Shown: in pieces, positions 1-8,914 of the stretch
Position numbering within the stretch: position 1 is the stretch's first letter
How the letters are laid out: every line of letters starts with the position of its first letter
Assembly: GCF_011039085.1 (NCBI RefSeq)
Contig: NZ_JAAKEI010000023.1
Coordinates: 1-40,420 of the forward strand
Direction of reading: 5' to 3'
DNA from: Desulfovibrio sp. ZJ369
GTDB taxonomy: Bacteria > Desulfobacterota > Desulfovibrionia > Desulfovibrionales > Desulfovibrionaceae
Length of the DNA stretch: 40,420 bases
The notes under the pieces: model-generated
What the model was told of the DNA's origin: nothing
Database searches by the model: none
What the model saw: the letters and a program-made list of their open reading frames with translations, nothing else
Translations under genes and position numbers: made by a program

Positions 1-126
1 TTGAAAATGCTCTGCTGACGCGAAAGCGGCAGCCGCCGCAACGCGGCGTACATTCAGGCGAAAACCGCGTTTTTCGCCTGAATGCCACCTTTGACTTTCA
101 TAAAAAGTCAAAGGTAATCTGCTCTA
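1..126. repeat. Structured dispersed repeat, copy 1 (left end cut off by window)
   Basis: This stretch is identical base for base to 33133-33258, where the complete element is present. The window therefore opens inside the element, about 13 bases after its left end. It contains a central hairpin (ATTCAGGCGAAAA, loop CCGCG, then the complement) and a right hairpin (ACCTTTGACTTT pairing with AAAGTCAAAGGT), and ends in GCTC followed by TA. It lies just downstream of the small HTH regulator gene. Perfect identity between two copies 33 kb apart suggests recent movement or gene conversion. Confidence 0.9.
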
Positions 127-155
127 AGATACTGCTTATAGAGAGAGGATTTCTG

Positions 156-569
156 TCAAAATCCGTTTGGATGCACCTTGTTGTGCAGGACAGCATTATC
201 CATAAGCAGTTTTTTGTTTTCAAGCAAAAGATGCCGTCTGTCTTCTTCCATTTTGTCAATCAGCTTTTCCATCCACATGCAGTGTGGGCATCCCGATAAC
301 TGGATGGGCGGTCCATCACTGTCACGGGGAGGAACGTCGTCGACTCTTTCTTCCACATCCCCCTGATATCTGGCGCCTTCTCCCGTAAGGAGCCATTTGA
401 TTTCAATACGCTCCAATACGCAGATCGTCATCAGAATTTTTGCATTGGGCGAGCTTTTGTCATGTTCGTAGCTGACCAGGGCCCCTTTGCTGATACCCAA
501 AAAATGAGCAAAAACGTTTTGAGAGCGGCTGCCACGAACAGCGCGAATACGTTTCCCAAGAGTCGCCAT
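156..569 (-). CDS. Small HTH (XRE/CI-like) transcriptional regulator
   Basis: A 137-residue protein whose first 65 residues fit a lambda-repressor-type helix-turn-helix: residues 15-40 carry the pattern SQNVFAHFLGISKGALVSYE, followed by WLLTGEG, a motif common in phage-type CI/XRE regulators. The C-terminal half has no recognised domain but includes the pair CPHC and then a charged, probably helical, segment. The ATG at 569 is preceded by AGGAAA and lies one base after the stop of a 57-residue ORF, so translation is probably coupled. It sits beyond the 3' end of the capsule gene series. Being a DNA-binding regulator is well supported; its target is unknown, and control of the adjacent polysaccharide genes is only a guess. 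Confidence 0.75.
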   Translation of the reverse strand: MATLGKRIRAVRGSRSQNVFAHFLGISKGALVSYEHDKSSPNAKILMTICVLERIEIKWLLTGEGARYQGDVEERVDDVPPRDSDGPPIQLSGCPHCMWMEKLIDKMEEDRRHLLLENKKLLMDNAVLHNKVHPNGF

Positions 570-570
570 A

Positions 571-744
571 TCATTTTCCTGTATTGGGGGTAATTCTCAT
601 GCGTCGCAGGGATGCGCCCACAGTATCCTTACTGTCTTCGCGGGAATAGAAAATTCGGCTCATTGTCACTTGCTGTGAAAAATGAGCGGCCAGCAGTTCC
701 ATAAGCTGGCTATCTGCCAGAGAAATCATCATAATAACATTCAT
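571..744 (-). CDS. Small 57-residue ORF coupled to the HTH gene
   Basis: Reading from the ATG at 744, an uninterrupted frame of 57 codons ends with TGA at 573-571, leaving one base before the ATG of the HTH gene. The predicted peptide begins MNVIMMISLADSQLMELLAA and has a plausible helical, charged composition (FSQQVTMSRIFYSREDSKD follows). The near-contact of stop and start is typical of translational coupling. The ribosome binding site is weak (GGATAT about 15 bases upstream). I recognise no family. It could be a leader peptide, a small partner of the regulator, or a remnant of a longer helix-turn-helix gene. Confidence 0.45.
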   Translation of the reverse strand: MNVIMMISLADSQLMELLAAHFSQQVTMSRIFYSREDSKDTVGASLRRMRITPNTGK

Positions 745-826
745 CTGGGCTTATTGATATCCAGAGTTAGTTAAAAAAGAATGGTTCCAGCGTACCAGGG
801 AGACTTGCGGCCCAAAAAATCCACAG

Positions 827-2377
827 TTAATAGTGAATAAATATATTGTTTTTTAGTAACCACGTTAGTGCAAGATCATGAACAGAAAGATATTGTGCAG
901 TGCTCAGTATCGTTGAATCGTAAGATGCTTGTTGTGTAATATCGTGAGCGCATTGGTTTTTCCATAATATATATGGTACGTCGTCTGGATCACGGAGATC
1001 TTTATATACATCTGGCATGATAGGAACGTGATCTCCGTAAAAACAGAGGGAAACAGGGAGCGATAATTTATTCAATGTCGTATGCAGCATGGATAACATC
1101 GTGTCTACATTTTTGAGATGATAAAGATATGTGTCGAGCTCTCTATATATTTTATCGGGGAGGGTTGAATAAAGTTTTTCAATTTCCATGTCTGGTATAT
1201 GATCAAGTTGCAATGGGCCATGATTTTCCATAGTAATCGCAAATATGAAAAGAGGATCTGCAGATTCTTTCAGGAGAGCAAGCAGCTTCCTGGCTACTTC
1301 TATGTCACTGATGTAGGCGCTTGTCCGTAATGCTTTCTGAAATGTTCCGATATCAAGAAAGGCGTCAAAGCCCAGACGTGGCAGAACACATGTCCGCCCA
1401 TAAAAATTCCCCCAATAGGGATGGATACAGATAGTACGGTATCCCAGGCTTTTTAAGAACAGAGGCAGAGCGTCCACTGGCCATCCGCGCAGTACGGCCC
1501 GGTAGGGATTGAAGCGGTGGACGCCCAGAGATTGTGGGGCAATCCCGGTCAGAAAGGAAAATTCCGTGCGTATGGTGTTGGCGCCCCAGGCAGGTACATC
1601 CAGGGGCCCCTGACAGACAGCTTCCATGCGTAAGGCGTCAAAATTCTGCAAGACGTCAGACCGGATTCCCGCAAACAGGTTGCGGGCGTCGAAAAAGGAT
1701 TCGCTCTGTATGGCGATCAGGTGAGGAAGCGGACGCGTCGCCGCCGCGGTCGCGGCGGTAAAGGGCGATCGTGCGTGCGGCAATGTGCGCGAGGCCAGGG
1801 CATAGAGCCAAAGCGATGGCAGGAGCCCCAGGGCCTGTAGATTCTCTTTTGGGTCAAAGGCCACAAGTGAAATCTGATTGCGCTGACGCCAGAGCAGAGT
1901 CGCTGCACTCAGCAGCAGGAGAAGGGCCCCGCCGAGCTGGCTCTGAAGAGAAAAACGGGATGCGGGAGGTTCTTCACTCCAGAAGCCCAACAGCGCCAGA
2001 GCGAAAAACAAGGCCGCCAGACAGAACTTTTTTAGCCCGAGAAAGGGCAGAAAAAGTCGGGGAAAGCGCAATGCATCAAGAAAATAGTCATAGTCCTGAG
2101 CGATAAAAGGTTCTCGCAGATTTTTGTATTTGGCGTTACTGACGATTGTCAGCGTTATCAGGATGGCCGATACCGCGACAAAGGCGCACCAGGGCCGGCC
2201 AAGAAGTATGACAAAAATCGCATAGCAGAGACTCCACAGGCAGATATGCAGCAACCATGCCTTGACAGGACGAAAGAGCCGGGGCCTGGGATGTAAAAAT
2301 CGCTCTATTGCAACAGAAAGAAGAAGTCCCGCAAGGCCTGTCGCCCACACCTGCAGGAAGGCACGATCAACGATCAT
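827..2377 (-). CDS. LTA-synthase-type sulfatase-fold phosphotransferase (membrane)
   Basis: The 516-residue protein has about five hydrophobic segments in its first 200 residues and then a sulfatase-fold catalytic domain of the lipoteichoic-acid-synthase/phosphoglycerol-transferase type. Visible motifs are QSESFF (E226), the nucleophile region ANTIRTEFSFLTG with candidate Thr268, TMENHGP (H386) and YGDHVP (D449, H450). Family members transfer phosphoglycerol or a related phospho-alcohol at the outer face of the inner membrane. I chose the ATG at 2377, which overlaps the upstream gene by 11 nt; a longer reading to 2644 only translates the antisense-like low-complexity end of that gene. As the last gene of the capsule series it probably decorates the polymer or completes its lipid anchor. 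Which substrate it uses cannot be read from sequence. Confidence 0.8.
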   Translation of the reverse strand: MIVDRAFLQVWATGLAGLLLSVAIERFLHPRPRLFRPVKAWLLHICLWSLCYAIFVILLGRPWCAFVAVSAILITLTIVSNAKYKNLREPFIAQDYDYFLDALRFPRLFLPFLGLKKFCLAALFFALALLGFWSEEPPASRFSLQSQLGGALLLLLSAATLLWRQRNQISLVAFDPKENLQALGLLPSLWLYALASRTLPHARSPFTAATAAATRPLPHLIAIQSESFFDARNLFAGIRSDVLQNFDALRMEAVCQGPLDVPAWGANTIRTEFSFLTGIAPQSLGVHRFNPYRAVLRGWPVDALPLFLKSLGYRTICIHPYWGNFYGRTCVLPRLGFDAFLDIGTFQKALRTSAYISDIEVARKLLALLKESADPLFIFAITMENHGPLQLDHIPDMEIEKLYSTLPDKIYRELDTYLYHLKNVDTMLSMLHTTLNKLSLPVSLCFYGDHVPIMPDVYKDLRDPDDVPYILWKNQCAHDITQQASYDSTILSTAQYLSVHDLALTWLLKNNIFIHY

Positions 2378-4562
2378 AACCAAGGATCCTCGCCAGGGGC
2401 ATGGCCAGGCAGGCAGGCAGGAGGGCAAGCCCCCATATCCCGATGTTGAGTGGGAAGGGAAAAGAGATTCGCGCGCGATCGCGGGCCAGACCACGCCTGA
2501 TATGCCGGGCAGCGCGTTTCGGTTGCCAGAGGAAGGGTTTGGGACCCGGCATGGCGGAACACATGGGTGAGGCCACATATCCCGGCAGAATGACATTGAC
2601 GTGGATGTTCTCAGAACGGAGCCAGCCGCGCAGGGAGTTGCCATAGGCTTTCAGGCCAGCCTTGGTAGCGCAATAGGTGGGCGTTGCGGGCAGACCATAG
2701 TAGGCGGCAAGGGAGCTTACGATGGCCAGCTGGCCGCCGCCTTTTTTGCGGAAGGCAGGCAGGGCGCTGTCCACCAGGGCCATGACAGAGAGCAGGTTGA
2801 CTTCTACCAGGCTTCGGACATCCTCAAAAGGTTCTCCCTCGCCACGGGGGCCGATATTGGCGTTCAGGCCCGCATTGGCGATGATGAGATCCGGGGTCTG
2901 CTCCGTACAGCAGGCGGCCATCCACTGCCGCACGTCGTCGGTCTTGCGCAGATCCATGCAACAGGTCTGGACATCGCTCCCCCTGGCCCGGCAGCGCGCG
3001 GCAAGGTCTTCCAGAGCATCCTGTCGCCGTCCGAGCAGCACAAGCCCCATGCCGGGAGACGCATACTCCAGGGCCAGCGCCGTGCCCAGTGCCCCGGTCG
3101 CCCCGGTGATGAGCACGCTTCCGGGCTGAAAGCGCTTCCGCTGGTCACTCCATGAAAAGAAGAGCGTGAGGGAAAAGCCGGAGAAGGCAAGACCGCTGTA
3201 GAGGGAGATCCAGTAGTTTTCATGCCACAGTCCGGCACTGAACGAGGCAAGCGCATAGCACAAAGAAAATACTTCCAGCCAGACGAGCCGTCTGTTGATG
3301 GCGGGGTGACGTATCTTTTGGCGGCCGCAGCCCTTGGGGGTCCGGTGGAACGAGCCGTCGATCCCCGCGGCTACCTGGACGGCGGCACTGAAGTAGTAAA
3401 GGGAAAGGGGGAAGTGCATAATGACATAGCCGAAGGCGCTGCCAAGACGCCGGATCAAGGATGCCCCCTGGCTGCCTCTGGCAGTATTATACCAGGCCCA
3501 GACAAGGGCCGCCCCCAGGAAGAGACTGCAGCAGATGTGAAAGAACGGACCAGGCTCGAACAGCAGGCCCACCGGCAGACACAGCAGCAGAATGCAAAAG
3601 AATGCGGCCAGGAGCAGCGCGGAAAACATGAGCGAGCACGCGTACAGCCGTGCCAGCAGGGGCATGGGCGTCGCGAACATGCGCCGGATATGCCTTGCGG
3701 CATTCTGGATCAGGCCCCGGGCCCAGCGCTGCCGCTGTACGCGGAACGCTGCCATGGACTCCGGGAATTCGGCCCTGGAGGTCACATCGCCCAGCCAGAT
3801 ATATTTCCAGTTTTTCAGTTGGGCCGAGTAGCCCATATCCACATCTTCCGTAATGGTGGCGGTGCTGATGCCTCCAATGGCGTCGATACAGCTCCTGCGC
3901 CAGACACAGGACGACCCGGTCAGCGAGGCCATGAGGCCCTCCCGGGAAAGGCCGGACGTCACATCTTCCTTGTGGCCGGCTTCCATGGCCTGAAAACGCG
4001 TCAGGAAGCTCGCATCCCGGTTGACATGTTCGATGCCTGTCTGCAGAAAGCCCACCTTGTCATCCTCAAAACAGGGCATGACTTTGAGCAGAAAGTCGGC
4101 AGGCGGCAGGCAGTCGGCATCGAAAATGGCGATGAAATCTCCCCTGGCCAATGTCAGGCCGAAGGCAAGGTTACCGGCCTTGTAGCCGATACGCTTCCTC
4201 CGCCGGGCATGTCTGACGGGGACGCCCTGCGCTTTGTACCGGGCGAGATGACGGTCAGCCAGCGCGCAGGTCTCGTCTGTGGAGTCGTCCAGCAGCAGGA
4301 TATCCAGACGTTCCCGGGGGTATTGCAGGGCGCAGGCGGCGTCGATGATCTTATGGACGATCCGTTTCTCGTTGTAGACAGGCAAAAGCACGCTGACCAT
4401 AGGCCACTCTGTGGTGTCTGGAGCGGAGGAGGAAAACATGGTGATAAAGCGCACTGCCTGATCCTTGCCGGCATTGCGCACGGAGCGGGCCTCAAGAAGC
4501 GCATGGAGGAGGAACAGGACTGCCAGAAGAGCGAGGACTGCCTGCACGATCAGAAAAAACAT
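2367..4562 (-). CDS. GT2 glycosyltransferase fused to a short-chain dehydrogenase/reductase
   Basis: A 731-residue two-domain protein. Residues 1-25 form a membrane anchor; 55-290 are a cellulose-synthase-like GT2 domain with DDS (92-94), DAD (148-150), ITED (237-240) and QRQRW (276-280), the acceptor-binding motif of processive enzymes. Four to six hydrophobic segments follow (305-470). Residues 482-705 are a classical SDR: TGATGALG (486-493) for NAD(P), NAG (563-565), catalytic Ser617 and YCATK (Tyr630, Lys634). All catalytic residues of both domains are present, so both halves should be active. The SDR half is the type expected to reduce a ketone made by the oxoamine synthase of this cluster, like RkpH; that link is inference. 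ATG at 4562 is preceded by CAGG about ten bases upstream. Confidence 0.85.
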   Translation of the reverse strand: MFFLIVQAVLALLAVLFLLHALLEARSVRNAGKDQAVRFITMFSSSAPDTTEWPMVSVLLPVYNEKRIVHKIIDAACALQYPRERLDILLLDDSTDETCALADRHLARYKAQGVPVRHARRRKRIGYKAGNLAFGLTLARGDFIAIFDADCLPPADFLLKVMPCFEDDKVGFLQTGIEHVNRDASFLTRFQAMEAGHKEDVTSGLSREGLMASLTGSSCVWRRSCIDAIGGISTATITEDVDMGYSAQLKNWKYIWLGDVTSRAEFPESMAAFRVQRQRWARGLIQNAARHIRRMFATPMPLLARLYACSLMFSALLLAAFFCILLLCLPVGLLFEPGPFFHICCSLFLGAALVWAWYNTARGSQGASLIRRLGSAFGYVIMHFPLSLYYFSAAVQVAAGIDGSFHRTPKGCGRQKIRHPAINRRLVWLEVFSLCYALASFSAGLWHENYWISLYSGLAFSGFSLTLFFSWSDQRKRFQPGSVLITGATGALGTALALEYASPGMGLVLLGRRQDALEDLAARCRARGSDVQTCCMDLRKTDDVRQWMAACCTEQTPDLIIANAGLNANIGPRGEGEPFEDVRSLVEVNLLSVMALVDSALPAFRKKGGGQLAIVSSLAAYYGLPATPTYCATKAGLKAYGNSLRGWLRSENIHVNVILPGYVASPMCSAMPGPKPFLWQPKRAARHIRRGLARDRARISFPFPLNIGIWGLALLPACLAMPLARILGYDR

Positions 4563-4580
4563 GTCTGTACCTGAAAAATT

Positions 4581-5666
4581 TTAAAAGTTGACTGTGTCTG
4601 CCAGCTGTTCAAGTCTGTGCTGCCAGGTATGGCGGCTGCGGACGTAGGCCGCGCCAGCCGCTGCCCGTTCTTTGTCTTCATGGGCAGGGCCCGCGGCCAG
4701 GCGGGCAAGAAGCTCCCGTGCCTGGGGGGCATCGTGGACGATATGGCAAAAATCCCGAAAAGATCGCTCCACGACCGGGCTGCTGTTGGTGACAAGGATG
4801 CCGCCGCAGGCAAGGATCTCCAGCAGGCGTCGTGAGTACATGGTCTCGGAATCCGTGATGGAATTGACATTGAGCGAGATCGCGTAGCGCTTGTACACCG
4901 CTCCTGTTTCCGTATAGGGCACTTGCGGATGCAGATGCAGACCGGCATCGGCGGGAAAGCGGAACTCAAGAAAATGGGACAGCCTGTTGCTGTTTCTGTC
5001 ATACACATGCAAGGGCAGAGTGATGCTTTTGCATGCCTCGAAGATCATGCCCAGGAACTGACGCCTTTCATTGAGGATGTGCCGGTAATAGCTGCCGACG
5101 AAACAGGCTTCGTTCCTGACAAAGGAAAAGCCTGTGAAATGGTGGAATGCCGGTTGATAGGGCATGGACAGGAGGCCGACCGTCGTATCGGCGGGAACTT
5201 CCTGCCGGTAGCGTGGCAAACATCTGCTGTCGGTTGTAAAGACATACTGAAAATTGCGCGCCACATCGATAAAGGCATCAAAAAAAGCGCCGTCATCCTT
5301 GTTCCAGAAGAGCGTGGGGATCCCCCGATCACGGGCATACCTGACCAGGGCGAAGATGGCGCCGGGCCTGTACCAGTTGATAGAGCGGGGCTGTTTGGCG
5401 AGCATGTAGCGCCATTCCCCCCCGACGCCATGAAAGGCGGACTCCACGAAGACAAGGTCAGGACGCCAGTTGCGGAGGATATCCCTGTAGTTCCGCGGTG
5501 TCATGCAGCGGACACGGGCATCGGCAGACAGGCTGACGGCCGTAAAGAAATCCGTCACAAGCGCGATTTTGAGGCGGCCGAAGGGACCTGTGCGGGGGGT
5601 GTCCTGCGGGACGGCAGGGGGCTGATAGACAAAATGCCCTATGGTACGGATCAACGCGCCAAGCAT
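4581..5666 (-). CDS. CgeB-like glycosyltransferase
   Basis: A 361-residue soluble protein of GT-B appearance, resembling the CgeB/'glycosyl transferases group 1' proteins found in surface polysaccharide loci. The N-terminal half has PDLVFVESAFHG and IPTLFWNKDD, the C-terminal half the nucleotide-sugar side, with SLNVNSITDSETMYSRRLLE and EILACGGILVTN, a typical donor-binding segment. The ATG at 5666 overlaps the last 16 bases of the upstream glycosyltransferase gene and has GGAG about nine bases upstream; the longer reading to 5714 lies wholly inside that gene and is unlikely. The sugar transferred cannot be predicted. It is one of several cytoplasmic enzymes that would build the exported glycan. 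Confidence 0.75.
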   Translation of the reverse strand: MLGALIRTIGHFVYQPPAVPQDTPRTGPFGRLKIALVTDFFTAVSLSADARVRCMTPRNYRDILRNWRPDLVFVESAFHGVGGEWRYMLAKQPRSINWYRPGAIFALVRYARDRGIPTLFWNKDDGAFFDAFIDVARNFQYVFTTDSRCLPRYRQEVPADTTVGLLSMPYQPAFHHFTGFSFVRNEACFVGSYYRHILNERRQFLGMIFEACKSITLPLHVYDRNSNRLSHFLEFRFPADAGLHLHPQVPYTETGAVYKRYAISLNVNSITDSETMYSRRLLEILACGGILVTNSSPVVERSFRDFCHIVHDAPQARELLARLAAGPAHEDKERAAAGAAYVRSRHTWQHRLEQLADTVNF

Positions 5667-6931
5667 GTCTCTTCTCCGAGGATGGACGGGACAAAGTGTT
5701 GCCACTGGCGGCATGAGACGATCCGCTCCCTTCCCATATGCGCCATAGCTGCGCAGCGGGCGGGATCCGCCAATGCGGCGGCCAGCACCTGGGCCAGATG
5801 GGCCGCGTCCCCGGAGCGGAAGAACCAGCCGGCAGATCCGGCCTCGTCACGAAAGACCGGCAGATCCGGCACGACAACAGGTTTTTCCAGAGCCAGGGCT
5901 TCCGCCAGCTTGAGCGGCGGGACGATTTCGCAGACAGTGAACGGCTTGCGCGGGATGCAGATCAGACTGCAACGGGCCAGGCGGGCGCGGGCCTCTTCCG
6001 GCGAGAGCCTGCCGCAAAAACGCACGGCGTCCTCAAGGCCAAGTTCCGTTGCTAGGCGTTGCAGCTCTTCGCGGGCTTCCCCGTGTCCCGCGATCTCCAG
6101 ACGCGCCGCCATGCCGGACTGCCGCAGCTGTCGCAGGGCATGGAGCAGGGTATCCAGCCCCTCATAGTTGATAAGCGAACCGGCATAGCCGATGATGAGC
6201 GGCTGTGCGGGCAGATGCGCGGGATGGATGCGCCCGGCATCCACGCAGTTGGGCAGCAGATGCAGGCGGTCTTCGGGAATGCCCCAATGTTGCCGGGCAT
6301 AGCGGCCGAGCTGGGCGGAAATGACAAAAACCCTGTCGGCATGGGCCGCCACAAAGCCTTCCAGCGCGAGGCCGAGCCTGAAGTTGTGCGACTGCGCAAA
6401 AGCCGGTTGCCGGGCAATACGGGTCAGCTCCCACAGGCCGCGCATTTCGTACTGGAAGGGGATACCCAGACGCCGGGCGGCCAGAAGGGCGGGCAGGGCG
6501 TTGACATGGTTGGATGCGGCATGGATGCGGGCCACGCCCTCCTGCCGGGCATAACGCTCCAGGACGGTGGCCGCCTGCGCCGTATAGATGGCCGTGAAGC
6601 GGTTGTTGCGCGGGGCGGGGGCATGGACGTATGTCACCCCGTCCAGCAGGGTGCATTCCCCTTCGGGCAGGCAGAGACTGTCGCGTCTGTCCCAGGGATA
6701 GCCTGTACGGGTGGCGACCCGCAGATCCGCGCCACTGTTTTTCAGGGCACGCAAAAGTTCCTGGGTGCGCGACGTGTAGCCGCTCACATGATAGGGCAGA
6801 CAACTGGCCGCCACATAGAGGATGCGCCCGGGCACAGCTGTCACAGGACGCCTTGGCTTTGCCCTGTGCAGCAGCAGCTGGAGCAAGCGCTCTGTCAGGC
6901 AACTGTGCAGCCATGAGAAGGGGTTTTGCAT
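5651..6931 (-). CDS. GT4-family glycosyltransferase
   Basis: A 426-residue GT-B glycosyltransferase. The N-terminal acceptor domain begins after a short leader with GRILYVAASCLPYHVSGY, the glycine/serine-rich entry loop of GT4 enzymes. The C-terminal donor domain shows PLIIGYAGSLINYEGLDTLL and KPFTVCEIVPPLKLAEALAL, the E-x7-E region that binds the nucleotide sugar. The ATG at 6931 lies 4 bases after the stop of the deacetylase-like gene; the longer reading to 6997 would run into that gene. Likely role: adding a hexose or derivative to the growing capsule repeat at the cytoplasmic face of the inner membrane. Donor specificity is not visible. Confidence 0.85.
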   Translation of the reverse strand: MQNPFSWLHSCLTERLLQLLLHRAKPRRPVTAVPGRILYVAASCLPYHVSGYTSRTQELLRALKNSGADLRVATRTGYPWDRRDSLCLPEGECTLLDGVTYVHAPAPRNNRFTAIYTAQAATVLERYARQEGVARIHAASNHVNALPALLAARRLGIPFQYEMRGLWELTRIARQPAFAQSHNFRLGLALEGFVAAHADRVFVISAQLGRYARQHWGIPEDRLHLLPNCVDAGRIHPAHLPAQPLIIGYAGSLINYEGLDTLLHALRQLRQSGMAARLEIAGHGEAREELQRLATELGLEDAVRFCGRLSPEEARARLARCSLICIPRKPFTVCEIVPPLKLAEALALEKPVVVPDLPVFRDEAGSAGWFFRSGDAAHLAQVLAAALADPARCAAMAHMGRERIVSCRQWQHFVPSILGEETCLAR

Positions 6932-6935
6932 GATA

Positions 6936-7904
6936 TCAGGCCTTGTTGCCTGCCGGGAGTTCGGCTTTGGCCATGGACTCGGTATGCGTGAGGGCAATTT
7001 TGCCGCTATGGATCAGATCCAGCAGTTCCGCCGTGGTGATGACGTCACAGTCCTTTGTCAGGCGCTTCAAAAAACTGCGATAGCCTTCGATACGCGCGTC
7101 ATCCTTGTAGACGCCGTGGCCGTTCTCGTCCCAGTACATCAGTGACCAGGAGTGCAGCAGAAAGACCATGAACGGCGTCCGCCGGCTGACGCTGCCCGGC
7201 AGAAAAGACGCCCACCACGGCCGGTAGCGGAAGAATTTCGACTGCGGATACTGGAGCCTTGCCCACCAGTTCTTTTGCAGGCGGGGCAGGATGTATTTTT
7301 CCGACATGGGGATTTCTATCACGCCGTTTTCCCAGCGGAAGGGGGCATTGGTGGGCAGACTGTGCGGACATTGCGCATTGGAGACCGCGCACATGGAGTT
7401 GTTGAAGGACAGGGGGATCTTGTGCTTTGCCAGCGCGCGGAGGGTCCCGGCGTTCCAGCGGAAGGAACCGGCGCGGAACGCCCGCAGGGGCCTGCCGAGG
7501 ATACCGGCAAGCATGCCGCCGAAATAGTCTATGACAAAGTCATCCTTGTCGTCCGCATACTGGTTCATGAAGCGCGGACGATAGTTGAACTGGAACGCGG
7601 GCCAGAAGTCTTCCGGCAGATACTCAGGATGCGCGTGCATTTCCACATCCTGGCCGTCATGATCAAGCCAGCGCACCACGTCCTCCACTTCATCCCGACG
7701 CGCATACGCCCCGCACATGTCCACAAAAAAGACATGCTTGACGCCGAACTCGTTGCCCACGGCGCACATCTCACGCATACCGGCCGTACCGTTGGCATGT
7801 TCGCCCCAGATCAGACGGCGCACATGGTCCGTTTCCGCCCGGTTGGGCAGGGCTTCTGTATCGACTGTGATGAGAGCGTATTTGTTATGCGTAGATTTAT
7901 CCAT
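6936..7904 (-). CDS. Polysaccharide-deacetylase-like protein
   Basis: A 322-residue protein with the layout of the NodB/polysaccharide deacetylase superfamily in its WalW-like form: ALITVDTEALPNR near the N-terminus (Asp15 in the TVDTE motif), then VEMHAHPEY (His90, His92) where the metal-binding histidines are expected, and RAFRAGSFRWNAGTL as the arginine-containing third motif. There is no signal peptide, so it would act in the cytoplasm, on a sugar nucleotide or lipid-linked precursor rather than on exported polymer. It lies between an AT-rich hydrolase gene (6 bases upstream) and a glycosyltransferase (4 bases downstream). Catalytic activity is inferred from the motifs only. Confidence 0.7.
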   Translation of the reverse strand: MDKSTHNKYALITVDTEALPNRAETDHVRRLIWGEHANGTAGMREMCAVGNEFGVKHVFFVDMCGAYARRDEVEDVVRWLDHDGQDVEMHAHPEYLPEDFWPAFQFNYRPRFMNQYADDKDDFVIDYFGGMLAGILGRPLRAFRAGSFRWNAGTLRALAKHKIPLSFNNSMCAVSNAQCPHSLPTNAPFRWENGVIEIPMSEKYILPRLQKNWWARLQYPQSKFFRYRPWWASFLPGSVSRRTPFMVFLLHSWSLMYWDENGHGVYKDDARIEGYRSFLKRLTKDCDVITTAELLDLIHSGKIALTHTESMAKAELPAGNKA

Positions 7905-7910
7905 AGTGTT

Positions 7911-8900
7911 TCACTTTTGAAATGTATTTATGACATATTTAAACCAATGCAGTTGTGACCAGAGTTCATTTACAGCAATAGCAAGCTTACATTCCGTATC
8001 AGAAAATACATTATTCTCTAAAATTATGTTTGATATGATGAGTATAAATTGCAGAATATCCATATCCTCTTGAGAGTTATGCCCTCCAAATGCATGATAC
8101 ATCCATAGGTATAAGTTATTACTGTTCTGTAAACCATATCTTGGCTTGAGATGGTATTCTTTTAATAAGGGAAATAAGTGATCTGTACAGTGATGTTTAT
8201 CTGAGGCATTTTGAAGTATAAAAAATTTTGATGAGCTTTTTTTTAGCAATATATCTAATCTGTTTCTGTTGTATTTGTCAGGCAAATTTAAATCTATCCC
8301 CGTATGTTGTTTGAATTTATCAGCATAATCATAACGATTTATATATATTTGCGGATTGATTGCGATTGCAAAAGAATTACTATGGTATGTGGCAGCCTGG
8401 AGAGCAGCAAATCCTCCTCCGCTTGACCCATAAAAAATAATATGCTGAAAGTTATATTTATTATGTATTATTTCTACAATTTTCTTAATATATTTATAAA
8501 TATTGAACTCATACGATCCATAATACCATCCCAATGTGCAGTCTTTAAATTTATAAAACATTGGGTCTGAAATATATAGTACACTGCCATCAAAAGCAGA
8601 ATTCCAACTCCAGCGTTTGAACAGTGGAAGCGGATCTCCAATATTTCGTGACCCGGATAAGACGATATATAATTTTTTCGTATTGATAAAATTAAAAAAA
8701 ATGTCAAATTGCCAGTCTTCTATCAGTATAGAGCAATTACTGGGGATATCGGCTGTTTTTTCAAAAACATCCAGGCTCAAAGATACATAGTGCTGTTTTA
8801 ATTCGTTGCGTATGACTTTTGCCCTTTGGGATTGCATGATATTGTAAAAAGAATCATAGTTATATGTATTTATCTTTGAAAATCTATCATAGATATGCAT
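7911..8900 (-). CDS. Alpha/beta-hydrolase-fold protein, AT-rich
   Basis: A 329-residue protein, strongly AT-rich unlike most neighbours. A nucleophile elbow is visible at FYGSSGGGFAAL (Ser160), preceded by the strand HIIFYG. Candidate acid and base are Asp234 in NASDKHH and His269 or His274 in YHAFGGHN. This makes an esterase, acyltransferase or Asp2-like accessory role plausible; substrate unknown. There is no signal peptide. Base composition suggests it was acquired from a low-GC donor together with, or like, the 780-residue glycosyltransferase further upstream. The ATG at 8900 follows CAGGA directly after a run of nine G on the coding strand. Confidence 0.65.
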   Translation of the reverse strand: MHIYDRFSKINTYNYDSFYNIMQSQRAKVIRNELKQHYVSLSLDVFEKTADIPSNCSILIEDWQFDIFFNFINTKKLYIVLSGSRNIGDPLPLFKRWSWNSAFDGSVLYISDPMFYKFKDCTLGWYYGSYEFNIYKYIKKIVEIIHNKYNFQHIIFYGSSGGGFAALQAATYHSNSFAIAINPQIYINRYDYADKFKQHTGIDLNLPDKYNRNRLDILLKKSSSKFFILQNASDKHHCTDHLFPLLKEYHLKPRYGLQNSNNLYLWMYHAFGGHNSQEDMDILQFILIISNIILENNVFSDTECKLAIAVNELWSQLHWFKYVINTFQK

Positions 8901-8905
8901 TCCTG

Positions 8906-8914
8906 CCCCCCCCC
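8906..8914 (-). promoter_or_regulatory. G9 homopolymer at the ribosome binding site of the hydrolase gene
   Basis: On the coding (minus) strand the sequence reads A7, G9, CAGGA, ATG. The G run spans 8906-8914 and directly abuts the Shine-Dalgarno region of the gene starting at 8900. Homopolymer G/C tracts of this length are prone to slipped-strand mispairing, and a length change here would alter ribosome loading rather than reading frame. Only the tract and its position are observed; variability is not. Confidence 0.4.

Noticed and set aside
3222-4574. 450-codon plus-strand open frame
   Set aside because: Antisense to the GT2-SDR gene; product is low-complexity Gly/His/Gln-rich without any fold motif.
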